Below are positions 1 through 9,753 of a stretch of DNA of 64,000 nt, one piece after another. The DNA is taken from NCBI GenBank assembly GCA_009760855.2, contig WPIO01000162.1, positions 629,501 to 693,500 of the forward strand, read 5' to 3'. Source of the stretch: Cristatella mucedo (taxonomy: Eukaryota; Bryozoa; Phylactolaemata; Cristatellidae). The notes beneath the pieces were generated by a model. That model was not told the DNA's origin and searched no databases. It saw only the letters and a program-made list of their open reading frames with translations. Made by a program: the position numbers and the translations under genes. Position 1 is the first letter of the stretch. Each line of letters begins with the position of its first letter.

Positions 1-681
1 TTCATTCACTCATAGAATCACACAAGCCGGAAGATGGGCAGGAAGTGTGGCACACGTGGTTGTTAGCACCCTGTGACACTGCCTAGTTAATTGGCCCTAG
101 CTGGCAGCAAGCTTGAGGCTGGTTGCCTTGCTGGGCACCAGCAGCTGCTCCGACCCTGGTGGCGAACGTTCTCGGAAATGGAGCTCGAGCCACATCTGGC
201 AGCTCGGGTGCTTCCAACTTGAAGTGAAGCTGCCATCCAAATAGAGGACCCTTGATTTTCTTGCCCTGGCTGACCTATCCGAAGTACTTCCTCGTGATGC
301 TTTGTGCAGTTTCACCAGCTCCTCTGACTCGAGTCGTTCAGCTGGTTCCTAACCATCATCGAGTTCTTTGGAGGCAGCAGTGCCTCTTTTGCATGTGCTC
401 CCTGAAGTCTGGAATTTGCTGCTGGCTGCAGTGGCAACAATCCCCGACTCCGTGACACTTTGAAAGAGGCTTAACCCACCTGTTTCTCTCGGCATTTGCT
501 TGTACCCTGTTAATTGGCCTTTGCATGTTTATGCATGCTGACAATGTGCTTGTAATCGCTAAACAATTTATGTGCTTTCTTGGCACCATATGCTACGTTC
601 CTCGAATGGGTTAAGTTCTCTTAGAGAGCTATGAGAATATGTAGGTGTTTTAATCATTATTTCTGGTCTTCCATTTCACAG
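1..681. other. Intron or upstream DNA of AGMO, no exon seen
   Basis: The exon at 682 begins with a splice acceptor, so this stretch should be the preceding AGMO intron. I looked for the conserved AGMO exon that would come before it and saw no open frame resembling it. No repeat family of this window is recognisable here. Confidence 0.4.
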
Positions 682-798
682 ATCCACTATCCGCAGCCGA
701 AATATACCACACAAGCACCGATGTGGTATGATGCCTACGTGTTTGTGCACTTTATCGTCGTCATGGTCGTCTTTGAGTTGCTTGCTTCATATTCTTGG
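682..798 (+). CDS. AGMO: AGMO exon (antepenultimate in this window)
   Basis: The exon has acceptor TTTCACAG before 682 and donor GTAGGC from 799. It holds 39 complete codons, phase 0 at both ends. It encodes the polar YPQPKYT stretch followed by a hydrophobic helix. Confidence 0.78.
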
Positions 799-1235
799 GT
801 AGGCAGCATTGGACGATTTGTGAGCTTGTATTGATGCATATTTGTGCCTAGGTTTTCCATGCGTTCACGCTTGCATGCCTGTGCGTGTAAGCTCATGTGC
901 GCATGTCCGACTTTTTCAGTGGGCAAGATGCTCAGGCAGTTGGTGCTTTTAGGAAAATGGGGCCCTGGATCTTGGCAGCTGCTGCCAGTGCTGCATTGTG
1001 CCTGGTCAGTCTTTGTATCGAAAGAATCGTTAGTGAGGTCGTCAGCCCTAGGCCGGCGTAGGAAAATCAGTGGCTGTGATAATGCCTAGGGCACATTCTT
1101 TATTGATCAGACCCCTGATCCGACTTTTTTGGTGACCTTGGCTATACACACACACACAGCACACACAACACACACACACACACTCACACACACACACACA
1201 CAGCACACACAACACACACACATATACACATACAC

Positions 1236-1280
<45 letters not shown>

Positions 1281-4200
1281 AATATAATTTGTGTAGCGCC
1301 CCAAGAGAACTTACTCTCTATTCAGGTGATTCACATATGCATCGGGGCTCGAGCCCACGACCTCAGCCAAACCTTGGTCGGGGCGAGCACCATAACCGCT
1401 GGACCAAACCAGACTTTCATTTCTATGGAGTTGACACCCTATTTCGAGTGCAATTTAATCCGTCCCTTTAGTGCCTTCTAACACCACTAGTGTCTCTATA
1501 CTAATCACTGGTTCTCTGTCCAGCTAGCTGTAAGTTACCTGTAGCTGTAATAGTTAATCACCCATTGTGTTGCAAAGCCATCTTCATGTGTATGTGTGTG
1601 CATGCTGTGCATGCTGTGCATGCTGCCACTAACCACATTTGCACGCTGACCCTGTGCATGTCACCCCTAACCATATTATTCATTTCGTTTGTTTTTCAAG
1701 CATGATTTTACTCACCATTCAATTGCATTTCACTTTACAGCAAATGTAAAGCGCCTAGAGAGAGATTAAGTTTTCTGAGGGCGCTTTATCAAGTGAATTA
1801 TTATTATTATTCATCGTTGAATTTTCTGACTGTTTGATTCGCTTTAGTAATCATGTTCATTTCATTTTGTGTGTTTACAATATGTATTTTAAGAGTTTCT
1901 TCTGATTTGATTTGTTTTAGCATGGCTACCCTGCCGGAATCTTTATCACTCTTGTTGACGCGGTCTATCCTCTACATTTGTAAAAGGCTGTAAGCCAATT
2001 TTCTCTCCAAGATTCTAACGACTAACGACTTCCAATCGGCATGCCTTCCTTTCTGCATATTTGATCATTTTCAGGTTAAAACCTAGCCGTAATGTTTCTT
2101 TTTCGGCACCCACAATTACACTTGGTTGAGGAAACCTAAAGTCTCTCATACCTCATGGTGCATGCAAGTGTAGATGCTCTGCCCTTCAGCTTGACCTTTC
2201 TACTGACCTTACCTCCTTGATGCAAAGATGCAACACACCACTAGCGAACGTCTTAGGAGCCATTCCCAAATGATGTCGCTGCATCCCATGACTGGACAAC
2301 ATTTAAAAAGAAGCTAGATATGCGTTGTGTTCCTCGCAGCATTCGCTGGGTCCGTGTGAGTTGTCCTGTGAGTGCTTATGCTTAGGGCGCTGTACTAATG
2401 TTTCGCAACTATTTATTAACATGGTGACCGTTGGGCCACTAGCCAGCTACCTGCCCCCCCATTGATCTATAAAAGTAGATAACGGCTGATCCAACAGCTT
2501 TTTACAAAGCAGCAGCAGAAGAGCAGCCTTAGCAGCTATAATGCTTCATGCAGCAGGCAATAAAGGATTGCCTTCTGCAGAACATGAACCCACCACCAGG
2601 TTCAAGAAGTTCTAGCACCTTGCAGTAGTGCCATGAGGCGTCTGCCGTGAAGCCATTCTTTCATCTAAAGCTGCCGCTGCTGTCGGAAGACCAAGCTGTC
2701 CGGCAGGCTTGAGGCGCTGCTGCCACGGTACCTGTGTGTAGCCGGATGTACCTGTGTGTTCGAGAATACTTCTCTACTTTCGGTTGCTTCGAGCACCTGT
2801 TGCGATTCAAAGCCCACAGATGCGAGCACCTCTGTGCTCTGTGAGTGAGCAGCACTCACCTCTCTGGCCGCTGTCTTTATGTTGCAGCTGCCGAACATGC
2901 CCATCCACGTGACTCTGTGCGGCATCGCCTACATCCTCCTTAGTCTAACTGCCCTGGGATCGCTGTATGACGCCAGGTAAGTCGGGCTGCGTACCTGCGT
3001 CAGCTCGGCCAACCATATTTTCGGTTAGTTGATCCACTCCCATGCTTAGCTCAAATGAATGTCATGGCTCAAACATGGTTCCGATCAGCCTAAGATTGCA
3101 CACTCATTAAATGCGTGGAAGTAGCTCACTCATTAGTGAGGCGCGGCCCAGGCTGGGGTAAGGTAACAGAGTAACACTAAACCACAGTAGAAGAGAAGTT
3201 GCACTTGCCCAAACTGCCAGCATCTGACTCAGGCCATCAAACCCTGAACACCATGGCAGTGCTTTGTAGAAACGACTATTTCGCAAGGATTTATAGTAGA
3301 CACACTGTTCGTTTGCACACTCGATATCAGCCCAGTTGTCTAATGTAGGCATACATTTTGTGCTAAGCCAATTTTGCTAGTCTAAAATCTCGAGCAGTCG
3401 ACGTACCCGCATTTATCGGCAAAGTGACTTCCAACTCGTTAGACGTTTGCCTCGGGGGGGGGGGGGCAGGCAGCTGTGCATCCGGTATTTGTCGTGCATT
3501 TGCATCTGCAGCAACCTGCACTTGCTGCACGTACACGTGTGTTGACAAAGGAATTGAGTACAGAAGTTGCTAGAGCGTGCTGGCAGCATTCGGATAAGGT
3601 CAAGGCTTTTTTGCCTCTTCCTAACCTTCAGGGCGATCGTAGGACATCGTACGGCAGACTAAAGGGGTAGACTAAGTAGAATTGAGTTCCGGCTTCAGCG
3701 GAGCAGCAGCCCCCTTTTGGTTAGATCACTGGTACATGTAAAGTCATTGTCTTAACTCTGCCATCGACACTATTTCTGCCATCTTGAATGTAGGGTTTAT
3801 GTAAGCTGCTTTTGGGATGCTCGCTTTGTTTCTCTGCTCGTGTGTCTCTCATTTATCGCATGCACGCCCGTCTCATATGACTCCCTCCCTGGTTTGATCC
3901 CGATGTGATGAGTTTCGTTGAAGTTTTTGCCATGCAGGTGAATGTTGGCCATGCTAACGGTTTTGCTATGTTGCTGTTATGTATGTCTAGTACTATCTAT
4001 TCCTGCAGCCTGCGCCAGTCCTGCCAGGTGATCAACTTCAATTCGCCGAGGTGCTGTGCCCAACCGATGACGTATTTTGCTTTCTGATGCAGGTGGTACG
4101 GCCCGGCACTTGAGCTGGCTCGATGCCTCGGCTCGGCTGCACTGCTAGCTTTGGTCAAACTCTGGCCGTTGGCCAGCCAAGACAATCCTGCTGTTGGAGC

Positions 4201-4372
4201 CGAGGCCACTATAGCAGCTGCGCTAACTGCTGGCTTTGCGGTGTCTGCCTCAGTTTGGCTCTGCCTTTGTATGGTTGGCTACAGCACGACGGCCCGGAAG
4301 AATAAGGTCCAGCAGCCAAACTGGCCTTGGCCTGCATCGGGGTACTCAACTATCAAAGGCAAGACCGAGTGA
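682..4372 (+). CDS. AGMO: Alkylglycerol monooxygenase, C-terminal part (three last exons)
   Basis: AGMO is a multi-pass ER membrane enzyme of the fatty acid hydroxylase superfamily. It cleaves the ether bond of alkylglycerols using tetrahydrobiopterin and a di-iron centre. Three exons join in phase: 682-798, 2888-2976 and 4093-4372, ending at TGA. They encode about 161 residues. In order these show an amphipathic stretch, a membrane helix (VFVHFIVVMVVFELL), a second helix ending in the family-like LSLTALGSLYDAR, then ALELARC and two further hydrophobic segments. This matches the known AGMO C-terminus, where LTSIG, an acidic-basic loop and a METLRC-like motif occur. The His-box catalytic core lies in upstream exons outside the window. 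The C-terminal tail after the last helix is polar and ends in a Lys-rich stretch. No frameshift or stop is seen. Confidence 0.85.
1145..1277. repeat. (CA)n microsatellite, imperfect
   Basis: About 130 bp of CA repeats interrupted by GCA, TA and CATA units, lying in the AGMO intron. Its translation gives Cys/Val-rich open frames on the minus strand that are not genes. Confidence 0.95.
1282..1412 (-). mobile_element. SINE2 copy (tRNA-like head, LINE A-like tail)
   Basis: Read on the minus strand, this has the head CTGGTTTGGTC..GCGGTTA, a B-box-like GTGGGCTCGAGCCCC, and a tail with AGAG..AAGTTCTCTTGGGGCGCTAC. It matches the better copy at 32765-32912. The left half of the tail stem is mutated. 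Confidence 0.75.
1590..1812 (+). mobile_element. LINE A 3' end fragment
   Basis: This contains the LINE A 3' untranslated region. It has the block with CACTAACCACATTTGC, then the stem-loop AAAGCGCC...GGCGCTTT and an ATTATT tail at about 1797. It is 5' truncated and carries a local triplication of GCATGCTGT near 1600. Confidence 0.85.
2180..2420 (+). mobile_element. LINE C 3' end remnant
   Basis: A degenerate reverse-transcriptase C-terminal end. The frame reads like IPNDVAAS.DWTTFKKKLD, typical of the last block of CR1/L2-type LINE proteins. A GGGCGCTGTACTAATG end follows. It lies in the AGMO intron and its boundaries are approximate. Confidence 0.55.
2478..2625 (-). mobile_element. SINE1 copy, diverged
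   Basis: The minus-strand order is tRNA-like head, then the central block corresponding to GGCAATAAAGGATTGCC..CTGCAG on the plus strand, then the tail AACAGC..CAGC. It resembles the intact copies at 31561 and 53130 but has many substitutions. Confidence 0.6.
2888..2976 (+). CDS. AGMO: AGMO exon (penultimate)
   Basis: The acceptor is TGTTGCAG and the donor is GTAAGT. The exon has 29 codons plus two bases. The last codon is completed by the first base of the next exon, giving Arg in the DARW motif. Confidence 0.82.
2977..4092 (+). other. AGMO: Last AGMO intron, no repeat recognised
   Basis: GT-AG intron of 1116 bp with an imperfect poly-G run near 3453-3466. No LINE, SINE or coding similarity of the kinds seen elsewhere in the window is visible. 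Confidence 0.6.
4093..4372 (+). CDS. AGMO: AGMO last exon with stop codon
   Basis: The acceptor is CTGATGCAG. One base completes Arg, followed by 92 codons and TGA at 4370-4372. The exon encodes ALELARC, two hydrophobic segments and a basic, Trp/Pro-containing tail. Confidence 0.84.
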
Positions 4373-5202
4373 AATCACTGGCTCCTGGTCGAGTCCCTCC
4401 CCCCCAGGTATAGCCCATGGTAATTAACCGATCAACAATTGCTGCGATTGCATCAGCCGGCCGGTGACCCGTGACCAGGAATCGGCCGACTGCTCAAATT
4501 CTAATTCTTATCAGAATAAGGAGAGCCAGACGTCATTGATCTTAATGGTTTTTTGTGCAAGCATCACACAGAGACTTGGCTGCCAGCAGCATGGCTGCAC
4601 ATGAGTGGCCAACGTGACCTTCTGCTTGACCGGTGTTTCGACCGTTTATTTCTTCTGCTGCCGAGCCTGGCTTCACTTTTTTCGAGTGATCACGAATACC
4701 AACTCAGTTGATTGCCTCCAATCAAGGTGCTCCAAATACCCCAGTAGCGACTGCCATTGACTCTGCATTGACCTCGGCTAGTGCTGATTGAGCTTGATAA
4801 TGATGATAATAATAAAACATCTGTATAACTATAACTATCTATATAATCTGTATAGCACCTTAAAAGATGCGCATCTCTCTAGGCACTTTGACATGTACTT
4901 GATGGAGACCTTGGTAAGCTGATACTGGTGGTTAAACTTGGTGCAGCTATCACTCCCGATTGCTTGCTGCCAGCAATAAACGATTGCTTGCTGCAGGTCT
5001 CTAACCCCTGATCTGGGTCGCATCGAACTAGCACATGCTATCTCTCTCGACTGTTAGTAACATTTTGTGTTATGCTTCGGTCGTCAGCTGCATCCAAATC
5101 GCTGACGACGGCTTGTTTATTCGGACCGTCCGTTAGCTTTGCCCACCCAGCAACTTTGAGCAGCCATCACTTGGCCAGGCAAGCTGTCGCTGATCTTGCT
5201 AA
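4373..5202. other. AGMO 3' flank
   Basis: No gene is seen. An AATAAA-type signal lies near 4809 (AATAATAAAACA). A stretch at about 4895-5030, with GATTGCTTGCTGC..CAATAAACGATTG, resembles the central and head parts of a minus-strand SINE1 remnant. Confidence 0.4.
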
Positions 5203-5549
5203 CAAGGAGAACTTCAAGGTCGCGCTCCAAAAGATGGCGATCTCAAAGAAGCCGGGTCTCTACTGGGTGGCAAGGAGATACATCTGTACAAGGAAATACT
5301 GCTGCTTCAAATCAAGGGTCACAGGCATGTCCAGACTCGCCAAATCGAACCTCGTGCTGAGTTCGTCAACAGTGACTACTACTTACTACTCGCTCTTAAG
5401 GACAGCATCTGTATGTCTGTAATGGGGACTTTGCCAACACTGTCGAAGAGTGGGGTGATGGTCATGGTAACTGGGTGGCCTGTGCAGATAGGTTAGCCAT
5501 GTCCATCAAGCGAAGCAGGGCTCAAGTGCTTGCTGGCTGCAACTTAGGA
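5203..5549 (+). pseudogene. Supervillin/gelsolin-repeat exon fragment, frameshifted
   Basis: The frame open from 5203 reads [18 protein letters not shown] and then [18 protein letters not shown]. This closely resembles the start of a gelsolin repeat as found in supervillin, an actin- and myosin-binding membrane-associated protein. At about 5404 the reading frame must shift by one missing base to continue as [17 protein letters not shown]. It then runs to CNLG at a good donor, GGA|GTGAGT (5550). The order LLLQ-KG-RHVQTR, EP, NS-D, LLL, HLYV, G-FAN is the family order. No further supervillin exons were found on either side, and no clear acceptor exists at the left edge. The segment is therefore most simply a duplicated, decayed gene fragment. 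A sequencing deletion of one C in a real exon is the alternative. Confidence 0.6.
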
Positions 5550-7383
5550 GTGAGTTACAGAATCCTTACGGGATGTAGCAAATACAATAACTAACTTGGC
5601 TATAGTATTCATAAGCGCACCCGGTTTTTCGAGCTCTTAGTTATCCGAAAGTCGGCAGACTGGACCTGCTTATGTAGGCATTTTGTAACAGGCCTTCTGA
5701 GAACCGGACACCTTAATTCGGTGCCGAGGCTATATGGAATGCTGGTCACCGACCAAAAAGGTGTACTTATCATAGCTTGGCTTACACTTGGATTTTACTG
5801 ACCAGCTTGACTCGATTTGAAAATATCTGTTCGTACTCATGCAGTACACTAAATTTAGCTTGAGCATGTAAGTGGAAAATTTAAAGCTAGGGCAATGAAG
5901 CCATGTGTTGCCTGCTAAAAAGGTCTATAGTCTCAAAAGCTCAATTGCCGGAGCTCTAGTGCTGTTGTTAGAGGCTGGCAGATCGCTCATATATCGCAGC
6001 AAAAAACCTTCGCTGGTGCTTAGCTGCCAACCTTTCGGACCTTTTCGGACGGCTTTGTAGTAATTATATTTGAGAAAGTCGGCCGCCATCCCATTGCAAA
6101 TATACACAGATCAAGCTGCAAGAATTTTGAGGGAGTTTAAGGTGCTTGGTGACAAAAATCAAGAAAAGAACCAAGCATTCGCGATATCTTGTTTAGACTT
6201 CTGTAAATCACTGCCTTTAGGATGGCCTGCCAGTGCGATAACATTGCTTGCAGTTGATACAAATTAGCAGCTATGCTGATCTGTCTCAACTGCCACTTGA
6301 CACCACTGCTCACAACGTGCCTATCGAGCCTACTTCGGCCTACCGAGCAATGAATCGCCTGCAGGATTCCAACCTGCACCTGGAGGTGCATTCATATCCT
6401 CTCGCCTACCTGTCAGCAATAGCTTCAAATCAGACCTTGTGTTGCACCTTGACCTGCGCTTCTGACTCGGGTTGATTGGTTGCTTACGAACTAACTTCAA
6501 ATCCCCCCGAGACCTTACCTTTCTGCTAATATTACCCCAAAGCTACCGACTGAGATCACGACATCTCCTGAGCTGACAACATTCCAAAGAAAGCCGAAAC
6601 CCATCTATTTCACACAGCCTTTGGTCTGCCCTAGTAAACAACCATTGTGTGTGGCTGTGACCTATCCAACTGAACACATCATGTCTAAGGGCAACAACAG
6701 CATGTTTGTGTATAGCACCCGGTGAACCTGTACTTTTGCTTGTGTGCTTTGCTAACCCATGATTGGGTGAGTGTTACACGCCGGGTGTTCTAGTAACCGG
6801 CAGCCGCTTGTCTGAAGAGCCACACACATTGGGATAATGCTGCAAAATGGTGAGGGTATTATATTACATCGGGTTTTCCATGAAAGTGAATGAGAAGCCT
6901 CGTGTTGTTGAATACCTAAATCGTCGGTGTGTTGTTCACTGCACGCTTACACATCTTCTCCTTAATAGTTCAGCTACAGTTCTGCTTTGGTTGAATGGGG
7001 CTTATGGATGCACAATCTTTTCTACTGGCAGCCAAGCACAGGCAACGGCACAGGCTAGAATTGTACCGTTCACCACTCAGTGAGCAGATGAGAGAGAGAG
7101 AGAGAGAGAGAGAGGGAAGGAGCAGAAGCACCGAGAAGTATGTTTCTAGTCCACCAGTTCACTGTAGCAGTTCGTCAGCTAGCTCATCATGGTGGCAGCA
7201 GTGCAGTTGCTAGGCAGCTGCCTCAGAGTGCTGAGAAAGCCTGTTCTCAGTCTCCGGGGTGTTAGCAGCAGTAAGCATGCCTGCCCTCAGATTGTCGTGC
7301 GATGGCTACACATTGCTTAGGTTGAGTCATGCTCCAGGTTAATGATGCGATAACTTTTATCAGAGCATTGTGGTCTACCCATG
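5550..7383. other. Intergenic DNA, nothing recognised apart from a short (AG)n
   Basis: Several short frames exist on both strands but none shows family motifs, splice consistency or repeat similarity. A (GA)n tract lies at 7090-7113. Confidence 0.5.
7090..7113. repeat. (AG)n microsatellite
   Basis: Twelve uninterrupted AG units. Confidence 0.95.
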
Positions 7384-8690
7384 CTGATAACAATAATAAT
7401 AATAATACAGTTGCTGTAGCTCCCTCAGAGAACTCAATCTCTTTCTCCACACTTTCATTTGCTACAAAGAACACACGATCGAATGGTTAGCAGTAGCATG
7501 CTCAATGACAATAAGCATAACCTAGTCAAGGGTGACATGCACAGGGTCAGCATGCAAATATGGTTAGTAGCAGCAATGTCGTAAGCCCATACAGGGCGAA
7601 TCACAGGGACTCACTATATGCAGTACTAAATAGACGCGTTTTTAGCTTTTTTTTTTAAATGTCAATTCACGGTATGTCATGACACCAGTCGGAAGTGAGT
7701 TTCAGGCTTTGGGAAAAAAACAAACTAAAGGCACGATCTTCAAACGATTTGAGATTCATAGGAGGCATTGGTAACCGACTAGATTCCGAAGAGTGAGTGC
7801 TGCGATGCTTAACCAGGTGCTGGGCTAGATCTGATAAGCAGGAGATAAAGAATTAAGTGACCTAAAAGTGAGCGCTAGAACCTTGGTCGATCCGTTGCTT
7901 GACTGGGAGTCAGTGCAGGCCGGCAAGAAGTGGTCTGACGTGGCAACTGAAGCTCACGACAGACCAGCCTAGCTGCAGAGTTTTGCACCAGGTGTAAGCA
8001 CCTGGTTGCACAGACCGGTAGACCAGCAATCAGTGAGTTCCAGAAGTCGACAGGTTGTCACAAATGCATTGACCAATTTAGATGTGATATCCGTGTCTAA
8101 ACAAGCCGACTTTTAGCCATGTTACGTAGATAAAAGAGGGCAGAATTGACTGTGGAGCTGATGTTATCGTCTAATGAAAGGGCACTTTGGAACATGACAC
8201 CTAAATTTCGTGCAGATTCAACAGAAGATGTGCTGGCAGAGCCGATTATGACCGTTAACCTTTCCAATTTCTGAATTACACTTGGTTTGCCCATAACTAG
8301 TAAGTTAGTTTTATCCTCATTTAGTTTTAGAAAATTTGCTGCCATCCATGTGCACATGTCATCAATAAATGCAGCAAGTGAGTTGAGAGAATTTGAGGTG
8401 CTCGAAGGCTGGGAGGGATCAAAGCAAAGGTACAACTGAGAGTCATTCGCCTAGAAGTGAAAGCCTAGATTGTGCTTGGCAATCACATCAGCAAGAGGGA
8501 GAGTATAAACCGTGAAAAGAACCGGACCTAGCATGGAGCCCTGAGGTACGTCATATTTCAGAGGTTCTTCGGATAATCTTTCACACCAATAATGTGGAGT
8601 CTCCCACTGAGATAGAACCTGAACCATTGCAGTGCAATGCAAGTGACACCCAGGCGAGATGAGAGGCACTCAAGAAAGACTTCTTTCCCG
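7384..8690 (-). mobile_element. LINE A copy, 5' truncated
   Basis: On the minus strand this runs from the reverse transcriptase palm region ([20 protein letters not shown], then [13 protein letters not shown]) through FLKLNEDKTNLLVMGKPSV to the 3' tail at 7384-7460. There the stem-loop region and (ATT)n appear as AATAATAATAAT on the plus strand. Internal frameshifts and stops are present, so it is inactive. The YADD catalytic box is mutated. Confidence 0.85.
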
Positions 8691-9033
8691 TGCATTACAT
8701 CTCTTTATCTTAATTGCTGTATCATCGAACAACTTTCGTTATTTTCATAGGTTAGTGGTTGCATAAATCTAATGTGCTTGTAATCCAAGGTACAATAACA
8801 ACGACAATAATATGATATTCGTAACGTTTAATGTCTTATTTTTTTATTCTGTTAAATATATCGTGTAATACGAGTGTAATGGTGACTAAAGGCATGTTAT
8901 TTCTTGTCCACAGGGCTCTAACATTGCTAACAACCATATTTAGAGGGTCGTGAACAGGTTTTCTAAGCTCTATGAAAATATATAAATTCGATATATAAAC
9001 AAAGAATCCTACTTTGTGGAAATTCACTTATCA

Positions 9034-9035
<2 letters not shown>
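8691..9035. other. AT-rich spacer
   Basis: No gene or known repeat is seen between the LINE A copy and the compound microsatellite. Confidence 0.5.
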
Positions 9036-9077
<42 letters not shown>

Positions 9078-9131
9078 CATACATACATACATACATACAT
9101 ACATACATACATACATACACACACACACATG
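9036..9131. repeat. Compound microsatellite (AT)n-(ACAT)n-(AC)n
   Basis: Three abutting simple repeats in order AT, ACAT and AC. The order suggests stepwise mutation from one motif to the next. Confidence 0.95.
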
Positions 9132-9552
9132 GGCAGTTGTGAAATACAAGAGTGTAATTTAATTGCATTTGGTTCTTCTTTATTGTGCAAGCACGCCCAG
9201 GCAACCATGAACTTTACACATAATGTATTTGCTACAACAGAGAGCAGTTGAGTACACTGCACTGCACAAATGTATCCGCATTGATGGTTGAAGTGATAAA
9301 TACGATGCAAGCGACTGCTGGGGCAGAAAGTCGGAACAGGTTTGCTGAACCAGGCAGCAGCCGAGCTGCTGAGCAGCAATCATACCCAAGCCACGTGTAA
9401 TGACTAGGCTTCCAAGTTGCCACCTGCCATTTATGAATACAACATCACAGTAGGCGAAGCATCAGAGGACAATTAAACTTCCAAGGCATGCAACTGGCTT
9501 AATCTGGTCTGGTCACATTCTGGAAATGCACTAGGTGACAATGCTCGATTCA

Positions 9553-9753
9553 TTACTTTCGCTCTCCAAACAAGCGCAGGAGGTGCAGGAAGAGATTGAT
9601 GATGTCCAGGTAGAGTGAGATGGCTGCCTGTATGTACTCCTCAGCTGACACGCGGTGCATTATCATGCTGATGTCGTAGACGATGAAGAGCGAGAACACG
9701 GCAGCACCACCACAGGACAGGGCAAAGTCTAGCACGGTGCTCTGGAGTACAAT
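9553..9753 (-). CDS. TMBIM4: TMBIM4 exon 7 with stop codon
   Basis: The acceptor is GATTTGCAG. There are 66 codons plus TAA. It carries the strongest family motifs: IVYD, MIMHR, EEY and the LYLDIINLFLHLLR block. Confidence 0.95.
   Translation of the reverse strand: MVLQSTVLDFALSCGGAAVFSLFIVYDISMIMHRVSAEEYIQAAISLYLDIINLFLHLLRLFGERK

Noticed and set aside
914-1088. Possible extra AGMO exon after an acceptor-like TTTTTCAG at 913
   Set aside because: Its phase does not fit the phase-0 donor at 798, and the in-phase frame meets a TAG. Joining 682-798 directly to 2888 gives the known family order.
1048-1304. Minus-strand Cys/Val-rich frames
   Set aside because: They are translations of the (CA)n microsatellite.
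3453-3466. Poly-G run in the AGMO intron as a G-quadruplex element
   Set aside because: A single G run without the further G tracts needed for an intramolecular quadruplex.
9033-9379. Tyr-Ile and Tyr-Met-Cys-Val repeat frames
   Set aside because: Arise from the compound AT/ACAT/AC microsatellite.
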